64,000 bases of DNA, taken from positions 930,001-994,000 of the forward strand of contig NW_024105087.1 of the NCBI RefSeq assembly GCF_003945595.2, in the 5' to 3' direction. Positions 12,501 to 23,688 of the stretch are shown here, piece after piece. Under the pieces are notes generated by a model. That model was not told the DNA's origin, made no database searches, and worked only from the letters and a program-made list of their open reading frames with translations. This DNA is from Pipra filicauda (lineage: Eukaryota > Chordata > Aves > Passeriformes > Pipridae). The position numbers and the translations under genes are program-made. Numbering within the stretch: position 1 is the stretch's first letter; each line of letters begins with the position of its first letter.

Positions 12501-15500
12501 GTGTAGTGAAGACTATTTGAGATCAGCTTTGTGGTGACTTAAATGGCTGCACACATCAGTAAGAAGGAAATACACTTTAAGCAGGAGTTTATCCTGAAGC
12601 AGATGGATTATCCTTATCTGTTGTAGATGGGTAGCTTTAATAGCAGGTGAAGGCATAAGATGAGTGGGTTGTTGATTCTTTGATAATGAGCAGAGCCTAC
12701 ACTCAAGCATCCGGTGTCCTTTGTTAGGCCAGATATCTTGACATAAATACAGGAAGATCTAGGACTCACTAGAGCTACTATTTATATATGTATGATGAAA
12801 ACATTCAAAACTATGAAAACTTGAAAAATTAGGTGTATTGGTATATTTGATTTGCTAATGGAGAGTTTTATGATGTTCTGCGTATGGAGGAGAAACTTGG
12901 TTTAGCTCAAAAAGGTGAAGACAGGGAAGGGTGAAAACCCATTACCAAAGCTACTTCTTCAGAAATACCATGGATACAAAATGTTGCTGCCTCTGTTTTC
13001 TGTTAACAGAAATCACATTAATGCCCTAAAAATGAGGTAATCTCTTTTATTGTTTTAAATTAATTTTTTTAGATCTATTTTTTCAGCATCTCTCTGATGT
13101 CAGTGATAGTATTTTGCATAACTCTATTGCCTGAAGCTAAGTGGAAAAGAGAGAGTTTTGGACCCATGGATCTCATAGTCTTTCAAGTAGCTCAGTAATT
13201 TGTTGAGCCTCCAGAAGAAAAACAACTGTGTCCTGAAAAGAAGTTTGAACCAAACAATTTTTCCTGGAAATGGCAAAAGGTAGTCTATGTAACAAATGAA
13301 ACCGGAGGTGTGCAGGACAGCCTTCAGGCTCACTTTGAAAAATGAAAATCTAAGACCGTGTAGGAGTAAAAGAGGCTCAGACAACTCACCTAAGGTAATT
13401 ACAGAATGTCTAGAAATGATGAAATTAAAACCATCAACATCTACTTTTCTTGTTTTGGGAACAGTGGGCCACCCTGCAGATTGAGGAGGGAGTAAAAAAG
13501 CAGAAGGCGCTGGCACTTGAAAATTTAATCTCCACTGGTAAGATCTCTGGATGAAGGGGACACAGCACTATTCATCTTGTAAAAAGGCAACTATTTAAAA
13601 ATCTTACTTAGAAAGGAGTTTGATGGGCAAATAACTGTTGAAGTTACAAAGCTACAGAAGGATGTTATAAGCAAGATAATCTGCAAATTATTGAGTCTTC
13701 TTGAATAAAAGGACCTAGAGACTAGTGTGGGTATAGAAAGACATTGCTGATAAGCATTTGGGAAGCTGTCCCTGTTTTCATGAGTATTTTGTTCTTTCTG
13801 ACTCCATCAGCTCTCTCTTTACAAGACTGAATGAGTGTTCATTGCTCTTGACTTTGCTCTGCATGGATTCTCTTTTGTTTCTTGTAACTCCTCACATGCA
13901 AAAAACCCAGGGTCTCTCAAGTGAAGGAGTTACAGCATCCCATGGATCACAGTTAAATTTTGCATTCTTGTCTAGGCACGAGGATAAAATCTGAGTAATT
14001 TTTTCCCCCAAATATTTTTCCTTTCTTCTTTGACCAGAGGGGAGTGGGTTAAGTTCTCATGGTAATCCTTTTACTTGTAGTGCCATTTTTAGTCATTAGT
14101 CATGTAGACTGCTTGGTTTGTCAGCTAATAAGTTTTGGGTCTGATGATTTCCTGGATGTTGAAAGTTTGACTGAAGTGCAGCTGGAGGAAAGTTTTGTGA
14201 TTCTGGTGGGGGGTAGTATATTGATTAAGATAAATTAAGTGTATTTTGAGTAATGCGCATTTAATGTCATCCAATACACCCCCTCCAAGAAAACCCCAAA
14301 ATAAACAAACAAACAAAAACAAACAAAAAACCCCACATAACAACCAAAAGCCAAAAAAACCAAACCAAACAAAAAAAAAAAACAAAAAAAAAACCCAAAC
14401 CAAACCAAAAAAACACAAACCAACCACCAAACAAAAAATTAATGAAAACAGAAAAAAAAAAACAAAAAACCAAAAACAACACAAAACAAAAAAAAAAAAA
14501 AAAAAAAAACAAAAAAAAAAACAACAAAAGGCAAACAAGAAGGCCAAGTGTTAGCTGGTATGAATCAAGACAATTTTAGTCACTTCAACCAGCCAGATAA
14601 GAATCTGGTCTCAGAGTGACCTCAGCAAACATACTGAAACTTGTTGTGTGGTTGTCCGATGGGGTGTAATTTTACAAATAGAAGAGCATGAATGTGTTTT
14701 TATTCTTCCAGCACAATGTGTCTGGAAGAACAACATGCAGTGTTACACTATGCATGTTTTGGGGCTTGGGGGAAATCTAGACTCTTCCAATTCCTTGTTA
14801 GTGAGGGGACTGTTAAAGGAGAAGGGATAGGGGAAGAAAGATGGGTCTGAAAAAAAGTACAGAGGAAGGAGTTTGTTACAGCTGGAAAAAAGTAAAACTA
14901 ATCAACAGCAACAAGAACAATAAGTATACAAGCACTGGCTGAATCTGAGTCAGGGCACCAGGAGGGATCTGCAACCTTGGCAGTGCATTGTTGACATTTC
15001 TAGGTGTGTGTACATATGTTGTTTGGTAAATGACAATGAAGTAGGTGTTGTGCTCAAGATTTTATTTGCAGCTTGATCTGAATGCTTTTCTCTTTCCTCA
15101 GCAATTTAGGGGGGGTTATGTGGCATAGGGTTAGAGAAGTAACTTGTGGAATTAAGTGTTCAGTACGTGAATGAGGCATAACAATGCAATTATGGTGCTT
15201 GAGTAGGAGGAAAGCTATTTCTAAAAAGCACGTGTATTTTACTCTCTTTGGAACCCATGTTGTTCATTTCACCGTGTGGAAGGAGGACTCATTTCCTCAT
15301 GCAGGGATCATCCAGAGAGACGAAACCCCCATGGAAGAGGAGATTGCTGGCCGGTGCCAAGGGTGCTTCAGCCTTGCTGATGTTATGTACTTCTCCAAGA
15401 AGGGGTGTGAGGCAGTTGCAGAAGATGAAGTCACTCGACGGTTCTCCTCTGAGGAGCTGGTGTCCTGGAACCTCCTCAGCAGAACCAATGCCAACTTGCA

Positions 15501-18500
15501 CCGTGTCAGCTGGCAACTCACTGTTGTGTGGGTCATTGGGATCCTAATTCGGTATTGTCTCCTGCTGCCTTTTCGGTGAGCCAGATGTAATTTGCTGGGA
15601 TCTGCTTTTCATGTTACTTTTCAGGGAAGTTGTGAAATAATATGGCTTTTGTCTGTTTTCCAAGATGCCATCTAAACTCAGATATCCCTAAAAGAAAAAA
15701 AAGAGGTGCCAAAGATGTAAATTTCTCATGTTCCATATGTTTGATTAGTAATTAATTAATAGTAATTAGTAATTCATTTGTTTTTAAAATCCAGCAAAAC
15801 TGTATAGGAATAAACTGGATATCTTTTTGTCGGGTAAAGTAACAGCTGTTTCAACTGAAAGGATCAGGCTCCACTTGCCTAAGAGACAGGGAGACTGTGT
15901 GCTGAACACTTGGGATTTGAAGCAAAGCCAGCGTTCATGGGGCATAGGGCTGAATGGAGGGAAAAAAAGAGACATCCACTTGGAATGTATTAAATGTTCA
16001 GCATTTTAAAATTGTCTATTAAGCAAACCCAACCTTTGTCATATTGACCAAACCACTACAAATGTTCATGCGTTCTTGCAAACAACAGGAGCTTTTAAAA
16101 TTCCTTATTCTTTTGACGGGTGGGCAATATACTTACAACCTAGCTGAAGTGCATGGTGGAATTTTGTACCAGTCACATAGCCAAGCACATATACCTGCCT
16201 GTAAACTTAGATATACAGCTTAAGAAGACAACATCTGTGTAGAAATGGCTTCAATATACTGGTTGAGTCAGCCATTAGTAACCAACAGAATTTAATTTTC
16301 ATCCTTTTAGAGTGGAAATACATACTGAAATTTCTGGATAAGTTTTTAAAAATTAAATTCTGAGACCCTTTTGGCCCTGAGAAATCTTACCTGCATAAAA
16401 GAACACCAGCCACTACTTGCTGTCCTCTTTGAACACCATGGCTTCTTCACCATGTGATACTTTCAGATCAGAGCATGGTGCTTTTTGGAAGTTAGGCTCC
16501 AAGCAGCACAAGGTTTTGTAACCAGTGCAGGATTAATTGCGTGAAAACGTGCTTGTATTGTCCCGTTGGCCTTTAGTGGTTTCTATTGCTAGTTAGATGC
16601 TATTATGGTGGAGGGAAGCATTGTGAAATGGATCAAAGGGCCAAATAAAATGTTTTCTTGCTTACTCTTCCAGTTTTGCTTCTTAGCATTTAATTAAGAT
16701 TATTTTACTTTGTAGCGTCTGCTTGTCTGTTTTCAGCATCCTGTTGCTGGTGTTGGCCAGTATGGTAGTAGGACAGTTTCCAAATGGCAGGTAGGTGTTT
16801 GCTGAGGGCTCTACTGATTTCTTTTCATTTCTTTAAGGATTTGAACTAGTAGTTGGAACACTCTGCTTGTAACCAGAGGATTAATGCGGACTATCATGGG
16901 ATGACTTTTTCTCTACTGTAAACTTACAGAGTGCTATGAGAGAGAGTATGGCAATGGTATCTGAAAGCAGACATGCAATATAAGCCAGATAGATACTGCT
17001 GGAAGCATGTCTTAGAGCATAAAATAGAATATGCTCTACCTGAGTCAGAACAGGGCAATTAAATCACCTGTCCTGAGCAATTCCATATTAATACTTTGAG
17101 ATTGTTGTGTCCTCTCACTGCAAGAAACTCGAATGTGATTCACCAGCTAGATACTGCTATATTAAATTTATGTTAGTGAATGAGAAGAAATCTATAAAAC
17201 AAAACCCTATTATCTTCTCTGCTTTGAGTCTGGTGGATTTAGAATAGATTACAGTAAGAGAGTGGAATATCTCTCATACCAATGAGCTCCTTCTGTGTGG
17301 TATTGTTACTGCAGAGAATCCTCTTAGTATGGGCTTTGTAGTAACAGGTATTTGGAATAATCTGGAGAGTTTACATTGGAGTGTTCCATGGCTGACTATA
17401 TAGAACTGGAAATGTATGTATGGCTTCATTTCTTTTAGAGTTAAAGGCTGGCTGAGCAACCAGGTTCAGATGATATGTGCCACACTAGGTGTCCGATGTC
17501 TGAGTGGTCTTGTCCATTTTCACAACAGGTGAGTGGTTCCAGTCTGCTCTCAATGGGTTGGTATTCATTCTTACAGTACTTAATGTCTCAAGTTTCAGAG
17601 AAGGATTCTTATTCCATTACTGCATGGATACTATGATGGCATAATTTATCCAAAAAGCTGTTTGGATCATCTAGACTCTGTCAGGATGTTTGCATGCCCT
17701 ATTGTGTCTTCTGTTGTGTAGTGGCAGGGTATGTGTAGGTGAAGTAGTACTTGCGTTCCTGGTTAAGTAGACACTTAGACATTTTTCAATGTTTGCCGTG
17801 AACTTGTTTTAACCACATGCAAAAATATTGCCATAAAATGTTCATCTGTCCCAGTAGCCAATTTGTTTAGTAACTAATTCTTCGTGCTCTCTGCTGAAGT
17901 AAGTTATGGGAGGTATTTTGGTAAATCTTTGTAGTGTCTTGCTTGCTTAATGGTATGCTTTATGTCATGGAGGCTTCTGAAATATGTTGTTTGTGCTTTA
18001 GAAAGAAAAGCAAAATCATGCTGCAGCGCCTTTGCTTTTAGAATTTTGGTGTCCAAATATTCTTTGATACATGCCTCTGTGAATGGTAATATATGCAGCT
18101 AAAATGCATATCCAGGGAAATCTCGTATTTTCAGCTAAAAGGAAACTGGTTTTGGTGAAATGCCAGAACTGCTGAAATGTGAAGGGACTCTCAAAAGTAT
18201 GAGGAAAGATGACTTATCTGCTGTAATGTACTACCAGAAATTTTAACATATATGTTGTAATACTAGTATTTTAAAATGTTTTGTGTTCTCTCACTTCCTA
18301 CGGATTTGCAGATAAGCCATGGGCCTGAAATGCTTTTGTCACTCAGTCTTGATTGTGTATGTATGCCTGCTGGATGGGTCATCTGATGGGGCCTGTAGTC
18401 TGGAGAATAAATGTTTAATAATTACCTTTATGGTTGTCATTGCAGAGAAAACAGACCACAGCAAGGAGGCATCTGTGTAGCCAACCACACATCTCCATTA

Positions 18501-21500
18501 GATGTCCTAATCCTGGTCAGCGATGGATGCTATTCCTTGGTATGAACAAGAGAGTTGGTAAATATCAGTAACGTTGAGATGCCTGCAGATGTGGTGTTGG
18601 GGAAGAGGATAAACTAACTGGTCGAAAGAGGGGGATTTGATAGCATTCAAACTCGCATTTTGGACTGCAAGAAAGCACATGCAGGCAAGTGTGTGTGCAT
18701 TTATGACCAAGAGAATTGGTACAATTTGTGATTAAGCTTAGAAACAGATGCGTGTGTGCATTTGCGTAGTAACAAGTTTCTTTTGGTCTTGCAGGTTGGC
18801 CAGGCACACGGAGGGCTTATAGGACTCATTCAAAAATCTTGCATGCGGACCGGTCAGCATGTCGTATTTGAACGTTCGGAAATGAAAGACCGTCATCTGG
18901 TGAGGAAAAAGTAAGGTAGTGTGAGCTGTTTGCTTAATTGTCTGGTCAAGTCTAGTAATTGTGAGGTTCAAGCGTAAGCTGAGGCTGCTCTTACCCTGCA
19001 TTTCTCCTTGGTGGGCAGCTGTAGGTTGTCATTGGTGTAAGGTTTGGAACTGCTCTGTCAGAGAAGGTGCAGGGTGTAGCAATCATCTTTAAGGTCCCTT
19101 CCAGCCAAAACTATTCTAATAATTCTACTCCATGTTTGATCATTTGCCATGTAACCTCTGGGAATTTCCACATTGCTACAGCTGCCCTGTCTGCCACAGG
19201 CAGGACCCTATTCATTCAGTTTTGAGGCTGTGATTTGGGATGTCAGGACTGAAACCAGAGTTCTATCTGCACTTCTGCTTCCCAGATCATGGCTTGTCCT
19301 GGTACATTTACTCAGCAGCTCTGAGCATCAAAGCTGGTTGTATCTGCTGTTATCACAGTATAAAGGGAGAGTGATTGCAGCAAAGAAAAACCCCCAAAAC
19401 CAAGGTACCACCTAGCTGCTAGAAGCTGGAAGAGCACCTGGAGTAGTATCATAAAATTTTTGCCTAATGCCTATGATGCTCTCAAGACATGCAATACTGA
19501 TTCCTGGCAGAGATAACATGTTGGACTTTAAGGACATAAACAGGATTGACTCAGTATGACAGTTCTTATAGAATCAGGTGTTTACAGAGACTGTTCTGTC
19601 GTCCTAAATCTTCTTGAAAAAGGGTGCAACGCAGCTACATAAAGTATCTATGACAGTTTGTCCTTAGAAAATTGGAAAGGGTTCCCTATGCTAGATCATT
19701 CTCCTTTTTTAATTTTTTTTTATTTTATGATATCTGATATTTTGCTTTTGTTCTTTAATGGAGACTGGAGAGGAGCTGCATGCTCTTGAGTCATAGGAAA
19801 GATGAGTGTCTTGGAAAACAACAGATTTTGGTGTCAGTCATCTGCTTAGCGGTGATACATTTGTTTTTAAGTGATGCAGCTAATGTAGTAAGATAGCAGC
19901 CTGTCACTTGACTAGATGTAGAGAATCATTAGATACATGTAAAACTGATGCTATGTACCTAGAAGGCATGAAAACTAGAAATATGGAATATACTTCAGTC
20001 AGGCAAGTTCGACTGTGTTCATAGCTGCAACCTGGGAAGTTATTTTCAGGGACTTCAATTACCACCATTTTCTGGCTTCATGTTAACTAGGTTAAAATGG
20101 TAAAATGAAACTTCATACAGTTTTGTAAAAAATGTACTTCTGTAATTAGCAAGAGAGAGTTTCAGGCCTGTGTCTCACTATCACATGTCCCAGCTGAGGC
20201 TACTGCCTGGCAAAAGACAACAGGGCAAGGGCTTTTCTTGTCCTATGTAAGAGGTAATGGATGTTTAGATGCTTGGACAAATACAAATATGAAATATACA
20301 GTGAAATTTTATTTTCTCTCCACAGAATTAGAGAACACATTGCAGATAAGGCCAAATTACCCATTTTAATTTTCCCAGAAGGTAGGAAACAACTACATTG
20401 ATTTTATTGCTCTTCTCACTTCTTGCCACTGAGTGCAGTTTATTATATCCAGTCTTTACAAGTGAGGTGTTTGTTTTTAGTTTGTAGAATTAATTAGCTC
20501 TTGTGTGATATTAAAAGTCAAGTTCTAGTATCTTACAACAGTTTTATGACAGTCTATTTGCTTTAGCATATAACATAATGGAAGAGAGTACAGGCTCTGG
20601 GATTTTGTTCCAGAACTAAAGCTTACTTTCTCCTTTGGCAACTTAAGTCTCCTTAAAACAGTTTATGATTCATTTGCTGATACTTTTCTCAGAATGGATT
20701 AAGCTCTTCATCTGTTTTAATTCTGGCCAGGTACCTGCATTAACAACACATCAGTAATGATGTTTAAGAAGGGAAGCTTTGAGGTAGGAGGGACCATCCA
20801 TCCAGTAGCAATCAAGGTAATGTAACTGCAGTTTTCCAAATGTGGGAGGATTGTTTGCAAAAGCTTCTCATGTCAGAGAAGATGTTCATGTGTAAACCTT
20901 ATAAAGGGGCTTGTTTGGTGTGATGAGGTACTGAATAAACCCTGAGAAAACGAAAACTTGATGGTTTGCAACGTTCAGTGCAGTATGGGAAATGTTTCAT
21001 TGAGGATCTTTGCAACTGGTTAGGAGCGACCTGAAAAGTACAGTGGCCCTTGCCGTGTTGTGTGTTCAGTTCTGCTTGCTCATTCTGTCCTAGGGCTCCT
21101 GGCTCTTGTGAGCTCTGAGGATAAAGGCACTTTGCTTAGCACTTCCAAGTCTTTCTGAGTAGCTTTAGCCAAGTTGCCCTAGATCTAGATATGTTAGTTA
21201 CTTTTTCTGGAACTCTAACATTGCCTAATGTTAAGGAAATCATTAAAAGTGGTGTGAACATTTTTCATTAAACCTTCATAGTCAGCATATCTGTAGATGA
21301 CAAGTCTTTACATTTCGAGTAAATCTCTTGTTACAGTTGTGTTTCAGTGGGTCTGTTACAGTTTGAGGTCCTGCATGGCTTGTAAATGAAAAATGTTAGA
21401 AACTTATAATGACTGTTGGAGCTTTACTTTGAATTAACTGATGCTTTTAGGAGGTATGAGTAGATTTACCCCTTTTTAATAAGTTGAACTGTGACTTTGT

Positions 21501-23447
21501 GGCCGAAAAAAAGCAGCTTATGTGATTTAAACTAAGGTAGCAGATCATGCCCTTGTGCTTATTCTTCTTGTCTTCCAGTATGACCCCCGATTTGGAGATG
21601 CCTTCTGGAACAGCACAAAGCATTCTATGATGACCTATACTTTCAATCTGTTGACCAGCTGGGCTGTTGTCTGTAACGTATGGTACCTGCCACCGATGGT
21701 CCAAGAAGTACTTATGCTTTTCTAAGTTTTGCAAATGCTTTTAAAATGTTGTCTGTGTTACTATGCATAGTGTTTGTGAATTTTTATTGATAACTTAATG
21801 GACTAAGACCAGAAAGCAACACTACAGTCTTAAAATTGAGCATGGATTCATGTGGGTTAGTTATCTTCAAATAAAAACTAACCTTGAAAATATTCAGACA
21901 TTCCTCCACCGTGCTCCCTATTGCTGCTAAAACCTTTACTTGGGTTCCGGTGCAATTGCTTTCTTCTGATCCTTGAGACTAGAAGAGACATAGGTTTATG
22001 CTGCAGGAGTCCTGCCCCTCAGTCTGGCACAGACCTCCTGTTTTTACTCTAGAAGGGATACATGGATTCAGGCCTTCTCTTCACTCCGTACAGGGTCGCT
22101 TCTGCCTTCTGTGTCCCCCCCCACTACCAGCATCTTCCCAACACCCTGTTCTCTGTAACAGCTTTCTCCCACCACCTTGTTTCTCAGCCCTGCAGCATAT
22201 CCAGCTAATCCTTTTCCCAGCAGCTTTACCCCACAACTTGGCAGAGCCTCCCAGCCCACTGCCCTATATACCACCCTGACACTGACAAAGTGCTCAAGGC
22301 TTTTTCTCTAGCAAAGCCCTAGTTTGGTATTGTCTACCATGGTCTTTGCTCAGCCCTAATTTTGGCAGGGAAGCTGCTGTAATGCATGTATCTTCAGTCC
22401 TCTGAAGTTTGGGCAGAGTCCTGTGAGCTCACAAAAATTTGAATGCACCAGGCCCAACCCTGTTCAAGAACCTTGTCTCCTGCAAGGGTGATCCTGTCAG
22501 TGTGTTCCCAGCTTCAGACTGATGCTGAAGTACTGGGAGCAGACACATCCCCTGCTCTGGCCAGACCTGTGACCTCATACTGTGTGTTGTTTGAGATTGC
22601 CCCAGAAACCAGAGCGCCTCCACTTAGTTCTTTTTGGCACTGACTGGTGGCAAACTGGGCAGCGTTCCCCAGGATCAGCTGGAACTGCCCTGCAAGTCAC
22701 ATCTGGCTTGTGGGTCTGGAAGTGCCTGCTGTCTGACAAAATGTCTTTAAGTGAGGCACAGAAAAAATGTTTATGTTGTAAAGCAAATAATTACTATATT
22801 TTTCAGGAAGAAGAAGATGCTGTTCACTTTGCCAACAGAGTCAAGGCTGCCATTGCTGCTCGGGGAGGAATGTCTGTACTTCCTTGGTAAGAAGCAACAC
22901 CTCTGAGATTGGGTTTAAAGCATTTTAAGGTGTTCTGTATTCTGAAACATTAGCCTGGAATCCTTTAAAACTTCTTCCAGATTTGCTTTGCTTGCACTGT
23001 AGTCCATCACCCTTACTGACTCTAAATCCAGAAAATATTCCTTGAACAATTCCATTAGAATAAATAGAATAATATAGTATATATAGAGAAATAGAGCTGA
23101 CAGGTAGATCTAGCCAGCAGGCAGTGTTAGGTGAAAATGAATTATTTGACTGTTAAATGCTGGGTTAAGAAAGGGCATAGTTGTGTGGTAAGACTTGGCA
23201 GTACAGATCATTTAACATTGTTGTACAAAATCCAACATTAAAGAGTGGAAACTACGCGGTCTAAATATTGCAATGTTTTTCTGCCTTGACCCTGAAGTGA
23301 GCTCAAGGCTGTTTCTTTTCTGTATCTTTCAGGGATGGGGGACTAAAAAGGAAAAAGGTGAAAGAGTCTTTCAAGGAAGAGCAACAGAAAAAATATTGCC
23401 AGATAGTAATAGAAAATGGATCTGTGGGAAATGGAAATGTTTGTTAA
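6503..23447 (+). CDS. Glycerol-3-phosphate acyltransferase 3-like (gene A, 12 coding exons)
   Basis: Predicted ER enzyme that acylates glycerol-3-phosphate with acyl-CoA to lysophosphatidic acid, by family. Coding exons: 6503-6658, 13465-13537, 15305-15575, 16716-16790, 17439-17528, 18446-18539, 18795-18910, 20326-20381, 20731-20816, 21579-21707, 22807-22886, 23333-23447. They join in frame to 1341 nt, 446 aa plus TAA, and all introns are GT-AG. The start has A at -3, G at +4 and an in-frame stop 16 codons upstream. Residues 17-37 form a hydrophobic N-terminal segment, and two more span about 149-165 and 168-188. The HX4D motif is H236-T-S-P-L-D241, the FERSE block is at 278-282, FPEGT at 308-312 and PVAIK at 335-339. 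It differs from gene B where the family usually has CPHVWFERSE; here it reads GQHVVFERSE. GPAT4 is less likely, since its N-terminus differs and its exon 3 region is longer. Intact and probably functional, but diverged. Confidence 0.9.
7621..7678. repeat. (TTTG)n-like simple repeat in gene A intron 1
   Basis: Repeated TTTG units with interruptions (GTTTGTTTGTTTGTG and similar), then T-rich sequence. Low complexity, inside the first intron of gene A. Confidence 0.75.
14283..14545. repeat. A/C-rich low-complexity block in gene A intron 2
   Basis: About 260 bases made almost only of A and C: degenerate AAAC, AACC and AAAAC units ending in long A runs near 14485-14520. It produces long spurious open frames on both strands (lysine/asparagine-rich on one, phenylalanine-rich on the other) with no protein character. 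It lies about 760 bases upstream of exon 3. Confidence 0.9.
16711..16740 (+). promoter_or_regulatory. Tandem in-frame splice acceptors at gene A exon 4
   Basis: Two AG acceptors lie 21 bases apart, ending at 16715 (TTTGTAG) and 16736 (GTTTTCAG). Both are followed by C, so either joins to the CG left by exon 3 to give the same arginine codon and both keep the frame. The upstream site gives the 75-nt exon that matches gene B; the downstream site has the better pyrimidine tract and removes VCLSVFS. I use the upstream site on paralogue length. Confidence 0.6.
19053..19127 (+). mobile_element. CR1 LINE 3' fragment
   Basis: The stretch CATCTTTAAGGTCCCTTCCA followed by CCAAAACTATTCTAATAATTCTA matches the 3' terminal segment of avian CR1 elements, with degraded terminal ATTCTATGA-like repeats. 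It is a short, old fragment in gene A intron 7. Confidence 0.65.
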
Positions 23448-23682
23448 ACGGTATTTATTTTATCTCATTTTTCCATGACTTATCTCTACCAGAAAATAGA
23501 CTGGTTTTTATAGGAAACCAAACATGTTTTCCTTCTGTCTCTGTAAGATATTTTGCATATGACACAGCAGGGAAACCATAAAGAGATATCCTTATTTAAT
23601 GCAAAAGACTCTAATTTTATAAATAGGAAAATATACAATCTACTAGTAAAATTCTCTCCGATGTTGAGTGAGAAAAATTGGC

Positions 23683-23688
23683 AATAAA
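23683..23688 (+). terminator. Candidate poly(A) signal of gene A
   Basis: The first AATAAA after the gene A stop codon lies 236 bases downstream, which would give a 3' UTR of about 250 bases. It is the canonical hexamer, but the actual cleavage site is unknown. Confidence 0.45.

Noticed and set aside
14125..14554. Phe-rich and Lys/Asn-rich frames of 60-140 codons
   Set aside because: They are translations of the A/C-rich low-complexity block.
16737..16790. Short form of gene A exon 4 as the main exon
   Set aside because: The upstream acceptor gives the 75-nt length and residue alignment shared with gene B, so the short form is kept only as a possible isoform.
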